A DNA stretch of 64,000 nucleotides from Pedinophyceae sp. YPF-701 (lineage: Eukaryota > Chlorophyta > Pedinophyceae), in NCBI GenBank assembly GCA_916048055.1, contig CAJZHL010000026.1:58955-122954 (forward strand). Reading direction: 5' to 3'. The notes under the pieces are model-generated. The model did not search any database. It worked only from the letters and a program-made list of their open reading frames with translations, and was not told the origin of the DNA. This document shows positions 1-9,611 of this stretch, in pieces (position 1 is the first letter of the stretch; every line of letters starts with the position of its first letter). Position numbers and translations under genes: made by a program.

Positions 1-1
1 C

Positions 2-379
2 CTCGCGGCGGGCGGAATCTACCATCTCGGCGTGTGGGCGCTGCTGCGGCTGCGCATCGACGACCCGCTGGACGCGGTGCCCGTGCACGGGTTCTGCGGC
101 CTGTGGGGCGTGATCGCGGCGGGCCTCTTCTCGACCCACACGCCGGGCAACAACACCGTGAAGGGCGCGTTCTACGGGGACGGCGCCCAGCTCGGGGTGC
201 AGATTGCGGGCGCGCTCGCGCTGCTGGCCTGGGTGGCCGTGTGCTGCATCCTTCTCTTCGGGTTCCTGCGGAAGGTCAACCTCCTGCGCGTGCCGTACGA
301 GGAGGAGGTCGCGGGCCTCGACATGAAGCACGGCGGCCAGGCGTTCCGGCAGGTCGCCTCAAAGCAGCACGTAGCGTGA
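2..379 (+). CDS. Ammonium transporter (AMT/Mep/Rh family), C-terminal part
   Basis: Moves ammonium across a membrane, probably the plasma membrane. The reading frame is open from the left edge to a TGA at 377-379, so only about the last 125 residues are present. Seen: the pore-lining 'PVHGFCGLWGVIAAGLF' segment, which carries the second conserved pore histidine, then the last transmembrane helix ('GVQIAGALALLAWVAV') and a cytosolic tail 'RVPYEEEVAGLDMKHGG'. That tail is the allosteric C-terminal region typical of plant and algal AMT1-type proteins. The GTG at 32 is not a start, because the homologous sequence continues upstream of it. The 3' end lies 123 bases from the end of the convergent DapF gene. 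Confidence 0.93.
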   Translation, partial: LAAGGIYHLGVWALLRLRIDDPLDAVPVHGFCGLWGVIAAGLFSTHTPGNNTVKGAFYGDGAQLGVQIAGALALLAWVAVCCILLFGFLRKVNLLRVPYEEEVAGLDMKHGGQAFRQVASKQHVA

Positions 380-502
380 CCGCCGCGCCTTGGCATCGCG
401 CGCGAGGGCCGACGAGGGCGCACGAAGCAGCCGCGACGGCATGTGATCGCGTGAATCGGTGTCCTCATTGATCGCGTGTTCACACGGCTGCCCCGCGCCC
501 CG

Positions 503-1894
503 CTACACGGACATGGACCCCTCAAACACGAGCTCCGCGGGGCCCGTCATGAGGATGTGGTTGTCCCCCTCGTTCCACGTGATGTGCAGCGGCCCCCCCG
601 GCAGATCCACCTGGCACGTGCGGTCGAGCCGCCCCTCGAGCACCCCCGCGACCAGCGTGGCACACGCGCCCGTGCCGCACGCCAGCGTGGGCCCCGCGCC
701 GCGCTCCCACACCCTCATCTTCACGTGCGACCGCGAGACCACCTCGACGAACTCCGTGTTCGTCCGCGCCGGGAAGATGGCGTTCGACTCGAACGGCGGC
801 CCGTAGCGGTCCAGGTCCAGCGCGTCCACGTCCGCGATGGGCTTGCCGTCCTGCTCGTAGATCAGGCAGTGCGGGTTGCCCATCGACACGGCGGTGACCG
901 ACCACGTGGAGCCCTCGCACTCGACCGGGACCGCCACCGCCGCGCCGCTCTCGTGGTTGGCGTCCAAAGTGCACGGCACCTGCGACGGGGTCAGGATGGG
1001 CTCGCCCATGTCGACGGTGACCTCGCCCGTGTCCGTGAGACACGGCACCATCGTGCCGGCGAGGGTGTGCACGCGCTGCGAGCCCACGGCCGTCCCGTCG
1101 AGGTCGGCGACGAAGCGCGCCAGGCAGCGGATGCCGTTGCCGCACATCTCGGGCTCCGAGCCGTCCGAGTTGTAGATCCGCATCGTGTAGTCGTGGTCGC
1201 CCACCGCCGGCAGCGCGAAGATCACGCCGTCGCCGCCGATGCCGAAGTTGCGGTCGCACATCTTGGCTGCCTGCACGTGCACAGAAGGCAATTGTGGGCG
1301 CCGGGGTCCGGTGCTGCGGCGGTCGCTGGCGTGCCGCGCGTCCTTTGAGCATGGTGGATCCGTCGCGTGGCGCGGAGGCCCGTGTCGAGCGGTCGCGGCG
1401 CCGGGGGACGAGGGCGATGCAGCCAGGCAGCTCTCACCTGCTCCGGGGTGATGCATGGCTCGGGCGAATCCCGGTTATCAATCAGAATGAAGTCATTCCC
1501 GAGTCCCTGGTACTTGGCGAACTTGACTGGCTTGGCCTGCAGCTTCGACGGCACGTTGCGCGAGCTCACACACCCACCACCATCTGCCGCATTCACGGGC
1601 CGATTGCGGGGGCGCAGGCGCGCGCTGCGATGGTTCAATCAAACTTGCAAGTATCGTCAATGCATCAGCGTCGATCTATCGCGATCCGGCGGGCCGGGAT
1701 GCCCGCACGAACCCTCCTGAACTGGTGGCGCCCACAACGGCGGCCGGCCTGCGAGTGCGGCTTCACGCGCGCGACGAGGATGGGTACCAGGACGCATGGA
1801 TCGAGTGTCTCACCCTCGCGAGAACCGATGTCCGCGCGGCGCCCGCGGTGCGGCACCAGCAGCGCTGAGGTGCCCCAGCACCCAGGAACTTCAT
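503..1894 (-). CDS. dapF: Diaminopimelate epimerase, plastid type
   Basis: Interconverts LL- and meso-diaminopimelate in lysine synthesis, a plastid step in algae and plants. Exons on the minus strand: 1894-1814, 1536-1438, 1270-503; 315 residues. Exons 2 and 3 are secure: '[15 protein letters not shown]' near the start, then the two catalytic cysteines, C103 in 'EMCGNGIRC' and C258 in 'ACGTGACA'. Exon 1 is my inference. It begins at an ATG, encodes 27 residues that look like a short leader, and ends in a good donor (AGG|GTGAGA) in the same phase as a CTGCAG acceptor at exon 2. If it is wrong, the leader lies elsewhere upstream. Both introns start GTGAGA. Confidence 0.88.
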
Positions 1895-2702
1895 CTTGTC
1901 CGTGCGACGACGGGACACGCACACGTGCCGACGACGGTCTGGTCTGCGAGCCCGCCGAGTACGCCGGGCGTGCCTGCGCCGGGCGGCCAAGTAGTTCCAG
2001 GCCAGCCCGGCCGCCACCGTGGCGCCGCGCCGTACCCAGGGGTACTGTGGCGTTGCGCCCCCCCCCGAGCCGCGGTGTGGGTGCCGAGGCCTGTGCGGCT
2101 GGCGGGTCGCAGGAACTACTCGCGCGCGCGATCCGCGAGGCTGTCAGCGGCGGAAGGTCGGGCAGAGACATCGGTGGCGCAGGCAAGTGGGCAACGTGAT
2201 GGCTGCTCCGCGTTCGCACATGCGCTTGAAGTGCAAACAGCGCCCGTTTCGATGTGCACCCTTTTTGAGAATGCCTCCTTTCGCTGGCTTTCTCCCGTGC
2301 GGCGCGTCTCGACGCAGAGCTTGGCGCCAAAATCCCTGGCGGATGTTGCCCGGCCTGGCGCCCCCTCCCACCTCGCGGCCGAGCCTGCGCCCGTCCTGCC
2401 CACGCACCGCCGACGCATCCGGCAGCGTGTGCGCGCCGGACGTAGGGCTCCGCGGCGGCCGAGTCGAAGACCTGTGCCGCCGGGCCACAACTGCCACTGC
2501 CCGCATGTCATGCAGCAGGAGCACGCGTACCCTGGCCGCGAACGCTCTGTCAGATCCTTCTCTGGCCGCACGCGCGCGCTCAGCGCCCACACTGCCGCCT
2601 TCGCGCAGTTAGAGACGCTTTGCTGCCCGGAAAGGACCAGGGCTCGCCGGTGGGGGCACTGAGCCGCCAGGGCGCGTCAAAGGAACGCGACCGTCCGTGG
2701 CC
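1895..2702. other. Divergent intergenic region, dapF / kinase
   Basis: About 0.8 kb between two divergent start codons. Short open frames here have no recognisable protein similarity and are expected by chance at this GC content. It presumably holds both promoters. I see no TATA element or repeat. Confidence 0.5.
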
Positions 2703-4906
2703 ATGACGTCTGCGCAAGGCGCGGTCGCCGTGCCGCCCTCGGGATCGTGCACGGCCCCGAATTCCCCCCCGGTGTCCAGCGGGCTAGGCCGGGACAGCGC
2801 GACGGCCGCCCCTGAGCCCGTGGTGGACGACTACACCAAACTCAAGATGACAAAGAAGCTCGGGGAGGGCGGCTTCGGCACGGTGTGGCTCGCGGAGTTG
2901 CCGACCCCCGCGGTGTGTTCCCGCCTTCCCGTCGTTGCTCTCCACCCTGGTCGGCCTCCGCGCCCCGCGCCCCTCCGCCAGCTTCCCCCGCGCGCCGCTC
3001 CGGGCCGTGGGCCGTCGCCCTCGCTCCCTGGCCGCGGGCCGTTCCACGACCGCGACCTCCAGGGCGCGCGGGGGCGCCACACGTTGCATGTGGTGAACCT
3101 TGCGTCCGCACGGCGGCTCCCGGGCCCACCGGCCGCCGTGCGCCTCCGTCCGTGCCGCAGAAGTCGAAGCAGGTCGCGGTCAAGGTGTTGAACAAGGTCC
3201 AGCTGAGCCCCGCGGGCCTGAAGGACTTCGTGAAGGAGGTCCGCCTCCTGCGGCAGCTCAAGCACCGACACATCGTCGACTTCCGCGGGTTCGGCCTCGT
3301 GAGCGGCGCGGCGGCGCCCTCGCTCGACTCGGACGACTACGAGTCCCTCTCAGGCTCGGACATGTTCCTCGCCCAGGTGCGCGGCCAGGGGTTGGTGCAC
3401 ACCTGCCTCGCCAGTCCTTCGCGCGCCGCCTCGCTGCCTCGCGCCCCCGCCCGACCGAGCCCCTGTCCACGTGGTGTCCCGCGCAGGAGTATCTCGCGGG
3501 CGGTCCGGTCACGAAGCAGGTGATGAAGCAGCTGCAGTTCCCGGGGCGCTACGTCTACACGTGGCACGACGCGTTCCGGTGGCTGCGCGGGGTCGCCGCG
3601 GGCCTCAGCTACCTGCACCGAGGTGCGCCGCGCGTGTTCGTCCGCGCTTGGGGGAACGCAGAGCGCCCTCGCCGCACGCGGGGCGCGCTGCGGTCGTCAG
3701 CACCTAGCACCTGCGAGCTCCCCCGCGCCCACCGCCGTGCTCCCTCGCCGCCGCCGCCCCGCAGGCACGAGCAGCAAGCCAACGATCATCCACCGGGACC
3801 TGAAGCCCGACAACATCCTCCTCACAAGCACCGACATGGAGACGGCGGACGCCAAGCTGGCCGACTTCGGGCTGTCCCGGATGATGTCGCACCGGTACAA
3901 GACGCTCGCGTCGCGCCGCACGCTGCTCCACATCAACACGGGCCTGCCCCCCGCCAACGCCCCCGGCGGCATGGACCTGCCCGGCACCATCCTTGAGGAT
4001 GACGACGCTGCCCCGCCGCTCGGCTTGCGTCGGTCGCTCGACGACGGGAAGCGACGGACCTCGGGCGACGTCCCGGCGTTCACGCCCTCGGACGCGAGCC
4101 AGGCGCGGGCGTGGCTGCAGAGCGCCAAGGCGGCGCCCCGAAACAGCACGGACAACACCAGCAAGGGGCCGTACGTGGGGCTGCAGCTGACGGGCAACAC
4201 GGGTTCGATGCTCTACATGGCGCCCGAAGTCTACCTCAAGGAGGACTACAACGAAAAGGTGCAGCCCGCACACCCGCTGCCGTTGTACATGCGCTGCTGC
4301 TGCCGCTGCGGAGCGCCGCCATGACGTGCCCCCCCGCGTGACACGCGAGGCCGACGCGCCCCGGCTCCGGCTCCGTCGTGTCTGCAGGCGGACATATTCT
4401 CGTTCGGCGTGATTGCGTACGAGCTGCTGCGGTACCGGCTCCAGGTGCTGGACATGCACAAGGGCGAGGAGGAGGAGGTCATCAACCTGGCGGAGAAGGT
4501 CTCGCAGGGGCTGCGGCACCCGATCGACGAGGCGCGCTGGCCCAAGAGCGTGGTGGAGCTCGTCCGGCGGTGCTGGGCGCAGAACCCCGCCGAGCGCCCA
4601 TCGGCGTCGCAGGTCCTGGCCATGATCGACAAGATCGTGGCCGACGGCGACGTGGACGCGTACGTCGCCAAGTACCAGAAGAAGCGCGCGCGCAAGTCGG
4701 TGCACGCGGTCAGGAACCCCAAGAACGTCGTCTCGCTGCACGGCATCCCCGTCATCCCGGGCTACGGCGACTCGGTGAAGACCGAGAAGTCGGGGTCGCT
4801 CACGGGCAACGCGGCGGACGGCAAGGCAGCGCCGACGGCGGGCGCGCCGGCGACGAACGGCGACGTGCAGGCCGGCGGCGGAAACAAGTGCTGCGTGTTG
4901 ATGTAG
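2703..4906 (+). CDS. Protein kinase with expanded activation segment and C-terminal CaaX box
   Basis: Predicted Ser/Thr (TKL-like) kinase of 524 residues. Exons 2703-2912, 3161-3376, 3487-3622, 3765-4258, 4388-4906. Visible kinase elements in order: glycine loop 'LGEGGFGTVWLA' (about 53-64), catalytic lysine in 'VAVKVL' (K78), 'HRDLKPDN' (197-204), 'DFGLS' (221-225), 'MAPEVY' (339-344), 'ADIFSFGVIAYELL'. DFG and APE are 116 residues apart instead of the usual 20-35; the extra part is Ser/Pro/Thr-rich and probably disordered. The protein ends 'GGNKCCVLM': CVLM fits a farnesylation CaaX box and the preceding Cys could be palmitoylated. This predicts an active, membrane-tethered kinase. The exact donor of exon 1 (GTGTGT at 2913) is the least certain boundary. 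Substrate and pathway are unknown. Confidence 0.85.
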
Positions 4907-5536
4907 CCGCGACGACGGTTGCTAGCGATCGTTCGAGGCAACCCAGGCCGGTGCCCGCGGGGAGCACCCATGCGCGAGACCCGGCCTCGGGCGCGCGGGT
5001 CCTCGGGCGCGCGGGTCCTGTGCCAGCGGCGGCAGGACGCCTGCTTCGCCTCTCAGCGCCGCACCCCCCCTCCTTCCTACACAAGGAATTTTTACTAATG
5101 GGCCGCCGACCCTCTCCGGCGGCATTTCCTCGAAGATGACATTCGCATACTGCCTGTCTGCCCCGCCGCCGCATTTTCTCATCCAGCCGCACTGCGTGCG
5201 TCAGCGCATGGTCCTGCATTCGAGATCCAGGACTGGGGCGAGGCACATGCTGCCCCCACGCCCTGCACAGCGCGCGCAGAAAACGCTCCCTGCCGTTCGA
5301 CCGATCCCAGCACCACCCCCATCAGTGCCCTGTTCTTCGAGCCACCCGGCTTGCTTCCGGTGGGCGACACAGGACAACCATGGCATCGTGTAACAACCGC
5401 CTGGTCGCGAGTCGCGCGGTCTCATGCACGCAAGTCTGGTCTCGCCGCCTCATATGCTCGACCGCTAGCACTGGCACGCTCCCCGCCGCTCAGAGCCCTC
5501 TCCGCACAACCTGGGCACCAGGCACTGCGGCCCGCC
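4907..5536. other. Convergent 3' flanks, no gene seen
   Basis: About 0.63 kb between the 3' ends of the kinase and of the polyglutamine protein. Open frames here give only low-complexity Arg/Ala/Pro sequence. It probably contains both 3' untranslated regions. Confidence 0.5.
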
Positions 5537-6310
5537 CTACGCAGGCGCGACGTGGCCCTCGGGCTCCGCCTGGAAGTCCAGCGACCTCGCCGCCGTCGGC
5601 CGCGTCGCCTCCGAGCCCCGCTCCGTCGCCGCGCCCGCCACGGAGGACCCAGGCGTGTCCCTGCACGACACACAAACACACACAAGCACGATCGCTCGGC
5701 GCCCCGCCTCGACCCACCGGCGCGCCCGCTCGGTCGCGGCCCGCGGCCGCCGCACCTGTACAGTGGGTTGATGTGCGCCTCCATCGACGGCGCGCGCCCC
5801 GCGACCGCCAGCGCCGCCTGGAACCCGTTCCCCTGCCGCGACCGCAGGCGCTTCATCAGCTTCCGCCCGACGCGCTCGTTCAGCAGCGACATCACCTCCT
5901 GGAACGCCTCCTCCCGCGCGCGCGCCACCGCCACGTCCAGCATCGCCATCGCCGCCCGCCGCTCCTCCTGCCGGATGCGCTCCTCGTCCACCTCCACCAC
6001 CGGCCGCGGCCGCACGCCTCGCAGCAGCGCCTCCAGGTCCGCCATGCGCTCCGCGAGCCCCGCCGCCTGCCCCTCCTCCGCGCGGATCTCCCCGATCAGC
6101 TCCCGCGCGCGCCCCAGGAGCTCCCGCTGCTGCGCGTCGTTGCGCCCGTCCGGCGCCGGGGCCGGCGCCGGCGGGTCCGGGTCGCCGCCGAGCCGCTCCA
6201 TCCGCAGGTTGATCGTCGGGCCCGCCGCGTACGCGTACTGCGGGGCAGGCGCCGGCGCCGGCGCGGGCTGCGGCTGCGGCTGCGCAGGCATCGGCTGCGC
6301 TGGCTGCGGC

Positions 6311-6360
<50 letters not shown>

Positions 6361-7464
6361 CGCGGCGCTGTCGTCCCGGCCGCGCAGCGAGCGGTTCTCG
6401 GCCTCCGTGCGCAGGCAGCCGGACCACAGGTCGGTGATCTTGTCGTACTGGTCGTCCTTGGTGCGCCGGAGCGACTCGACGCGGCGCGCCAAGATGCTGG
6501 CCTTCAGGGACTCGTACTGGAGACATATCTGCAGCGCGCGCGCCGCGCGCGTCACGGGGCCCGCGCCCGCCCCCTGCACGTCGTTGGCCGTGAAGCGGCA
6601 TGGCAGCAGCAGCCCCCTGCAGCCGAGGACGGTCGCGGGCGGCGGATGTGAGCGGGGCCGACCGCGGGCGCAGCGCAGTGCGCTCGGTGGGGGGCGTGGG
6701 GGCCTGCCTGGCGTGGCGGATGGCGCGTCGGTCGCCTTGCTCCAACGCGGCCATGTTGATTTGCGCGACGTCGGCCCAGGACACGGGGACGCTGCACGCG
6801 CGGAGCATCGACTGCACGCTCGCGGTGTCCGGGCCGGAGGACGTGCTGGTGTACGTCCGGTCCAGGCGCCCGTACTGCTCGTTCAGGGACTTGACCTGCG
6901 GGGGTGTCAGGGGGGTGTCATTGGCCGTCAGCGCGCGCCCGCTGCGGACGGGGCTGCCGGCGGCGCTGCGGTGCGGCGCACCTGCGACGCGACGGACCGC
7001 CGGTGCGCTACGGCGTTGTCGAGGGCGCCGGGGCCCGCTGTGGGACCGAGGCGGCGCTGGGCGAGCTCGCCCTCGAGGGAGGAGCGGTACGACGACAGGC
7101 CGTCCATGATGGCTCGCCCGTGCGTGACGACCTGGTTGACGGTGCGCTTCTTGCGCGCGAGCGCCTCCTGCTGCGCCTGCTGCAGGACCACTGCGACTTG
7201 CAGCACCCGCAGCAAACTCAGGGCGCGGCCGTCCTGGAGGGCCGCCTGGGACAGCTCGGCGAAGTTGGCTTCCGCCAGGTGGTGCGTGCGCTCCTCGTAC
7301 AGCGAGAAGGCGCCACGGGACACCGCGTGGGACGAGGAGGAGGCGTAGAGCGCCTCGATGACCGGCCACTGCGGGCCTTCCCGCGCCTGCGGGGCTGCCT
7401 GGAACCGCCGGAGGACGTCTCCATCCTCGGTGACCGCGGTCGACGCCACAGACTGGGAGTCCAT
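5537..7464 (-). CDS. Polyglutamine protein of unknown function
   Basis: I do not recognise this 551-residue protein. Exons on the minus strand: 7464-6982, 6895-6708, 6616-5756, 5660-5537, all phase-consistent. The N-terminal two thirds looks helical and moderately conserved in character ('VKSLNEQYGRLDRTYTS', 'CLQYESLKASILARRVESL', 'KITDLWSGCLRTEAENR'). It is followed by 15 glutamines, a Pro/Ala/Gln-rich linker, then a helical stretch rich in Glu and Arg and a short tail. Intron 2 uses a GC donor (CCAG|GCAGGC), the only choice I found that keeps the frame. A nuclear or scaffold role would be a guess. The start is the first ATG of a long open exon. Confidence 0.7.
6313..6357 (-). repeat. (CAG)15 trinucleotide tract encoding polyglutamine
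   Basis: Fifteen uninterrupted CAG codons on the minus strand, inside exon 3 of the polyglutamine protein, followed by Pro/Gln/Ala-rich repeats. Pure triplet tracts like this usually vary in length between strains. Confidence 0.97.
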
Positions 7465-8098
7465 TGCCCCAGGACGCGGCCGCTACGGGCGCGTCACCCC
7501 GAATACAAAAGTCGGTGCGCGACACGCACGGACCCCCGCCCAGCCGGGGCGAGCAGCGCGCCGCGGCGACCCTCGCGACCTGTTCCGCACGCGAGAGCGA
7601 GGACGCGCGGCGATGTGCGTGGCACGAGCGCACAGAGCCGCTCGAGCCCGTGAGGAGTGTCGCGCCCAGGTGTCACGCGCGCGCGCGCAGTCTCCTGCCG
7701 GGCGCCCTGCTGCGTGCTGCGGAGTGGCCTTGGCTGACCACGGTGGTGGCCGATTCCGCGGCAAGACGCCGGTTGCGCGCGCGAGACCTCCAGGGCAGTC
7801 TCGGGAAGCCAGTCTCACTGAGACGAGTCCGTGCGCGCCCGAATTCACGGGACTTCCGGCGCTCTGCAGTGCGCCAGACGGCGGCTGCTCACCAAGACTG
7901 GACAGTCGTCCCCGCGCGGCCGCCCCGACGATGAACCGCGCGCCCAGGGGGCACAGCTCAGCGCCGCACAGGACCACCGCCACCCGCGCCGCGTCGCGAC
8001 TGTTTTCTCGCGCGCCACCGCCGCGGACGCCCAGGCACCGTCGGTCGGGGGGCACCGCGCCCCGCGCGGGCGGAGAGATCGCCTCGCTGTCGTCGACG
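7465..8098. other. Divergent intergenic region
   Basis: About 0.63 kb between the start of the polyglutamine protein and the chosen start of the dehydrogenase. The dehydrogenase frame stays open upstream to another ATG at 7931. Part of this stretch may therefore code for a 56-residue Arg/Ser/Ala-rich leader. Confidence 0.45.
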
Positions 8099-9375
8099 AT
8101 GGCGGGCATCAGCTTGTCGCAGGTGCTGGGTGCCGCCACGGGGGCGCTCGCGCTCTACTGGCTCGTGCGCATCGCGACGGGGGACTGCAACGTCTGGCTC
8201 GCGCATCGGACGAAGATTCCCCCGGAGGCGTTCAAGAGGAAGGTCGTGTGGATCACTGGTGCGCCCCCCGCTGTGCGCTGGGAGGGCGAGCCGCGATCGC
8301 GGCCTGCAGGCGCCGCGCAGCTGCGTGCTTTGGGGCTCGGCGGACGAGGCTCGAACCCCTGCGCGTGCCACCGCCTGTGCGCGCAGGTGCGAGCCAGGGC
8401 CTGGGCGAGGAGCTGGCCCTGGTGTTTGCGCGGCAGGGCGCCTTCCTCATCCTGTCTGCGCGCCGGAAGGAGCAGCTGGAGCGCGTCAAGGCGGCCTGCC
8501 TGGCAGCGAACCCCGAGTGCAAGGCCGAGGTCCTCACGCTCGACCTCTGCGGGAGCGAGGATGACATCGCCAAGGTGTGCGCCCACGGAGCTAGTCGGAC
8601 CCGCCTGCGGCCCCGCTCTCTCCGCGACACGCGACGCCGCAGACAGGCACGCCCGCCCCTGTCCGTGGCGCAGGCCGCGGAGGCCGCGTCGTCCTTTTAC
8701 GGCGGCGCGGGCGTGGAGGTGGTGGTGCACAACGCAGGGGCCTCCCAGAGCTCCCTCGTGACCGACACCGCGCCGTCGGTGGACGAGCAGATGATGCGCC
8801 TGAACGTGCTCGGTCCGATGACGCTGACGAAGAAGTGCCTCCCGGGCATGCTCGAGCGCGGCGGCGGGAGGTTCGTGGTGGTGTCGAGCATGGCGGCGAA
8901 ACTGCCGTCGCCGGGCCAGGCCACGTACGCCGCGTGCAAGTTCGGCCTGCAGGGGTTCTTCGCGTCGATGGCGTCCGAGCTCGCGGACCGCAACATCCGC
9001 GTGACGCTCGCCTGCCCCGGGCCCATCGGCACGGGCACGGAGAGCAACCCGCGCACCGTCTTCGGGAAGGACGGCGTGACGATGGTGCAGTCGGGCGGCA
9101 CCGGGATGTCGAAGAGCCGGCTCACGCCCCCGCGCGCGGCGCAGCTCATCGTCGCGGCGGCGGCGGCGGGGATGGACGAGGTGTGGCTGGCCAAGAACCC
9201 CGTGCTGGCCATCGGATACATCTTCCAGTTCCTGCCAGGGCTGGGGTGGGCCATCATGAAGCTGGTCGGGCCGTCGCGCGCGCGCTCGATGGGCGGCGGC
9301 CCCGGGGGCAAGAAGGGCGACGGCTACTCGGTGGGGAAGATCCTGAAGGGGGTGTTCAGCAAAAAGGACGCCTGA
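8099..9375 (+). CDS. Short-chain dehydrogenase/reductase, DHRS7-like, membrane-anchored
   Basis: NAD(P)-dependent oxidoreductase of 349 residues; the substrate cannot be inferred. Exons 8099-8258, 8387-8574, 8674-9375. Seen: an N-terminal hydrophobic anchor ('ATGALALYWLVRIATG'), Rossmann motif 'TGASQGLG' split across intron 1 (about 52-59), 'HNAG' (N135), and the catalytic Ser-Tyr-Lys set (S187, Y200, K204 in 'YAACK'). Then come 'ACPGPIGTG' and a Lys-rich tail ending 'KKDA'. The anchor and family suggest the endoplasmic reticulum facing the cytosol or lumen. An in-frame ATG at 7931 would add 56 residues with the composition of an organelle leader. I prefer 8099 because it places the anchor at the very N terminus, as in DHRS7 relatives. 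Confidence 0.88.
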
Positions 9376-9611
9376 CGCGGCTGAGGGGTCGTGGCGCTCC
9401 GGGACGCACGTGCGCCGCGTGCGAAGCGCTCTCTGTGACTGCGACCGAGTGCGGACAAGTTGAGGCGCGCGTAGCGGCGGCACATGCCCGCGGCAGGGCT
9501 TGCTGCCAACCACGTGTCAATGGGACGTGACAGTGCGAATTCTCGGCACGTGTGCGCTCACAGACCGTCAGCCGCGGCTCACGGGTTCGTTGCCTCGCAG
9601 GACTCGCCTGT

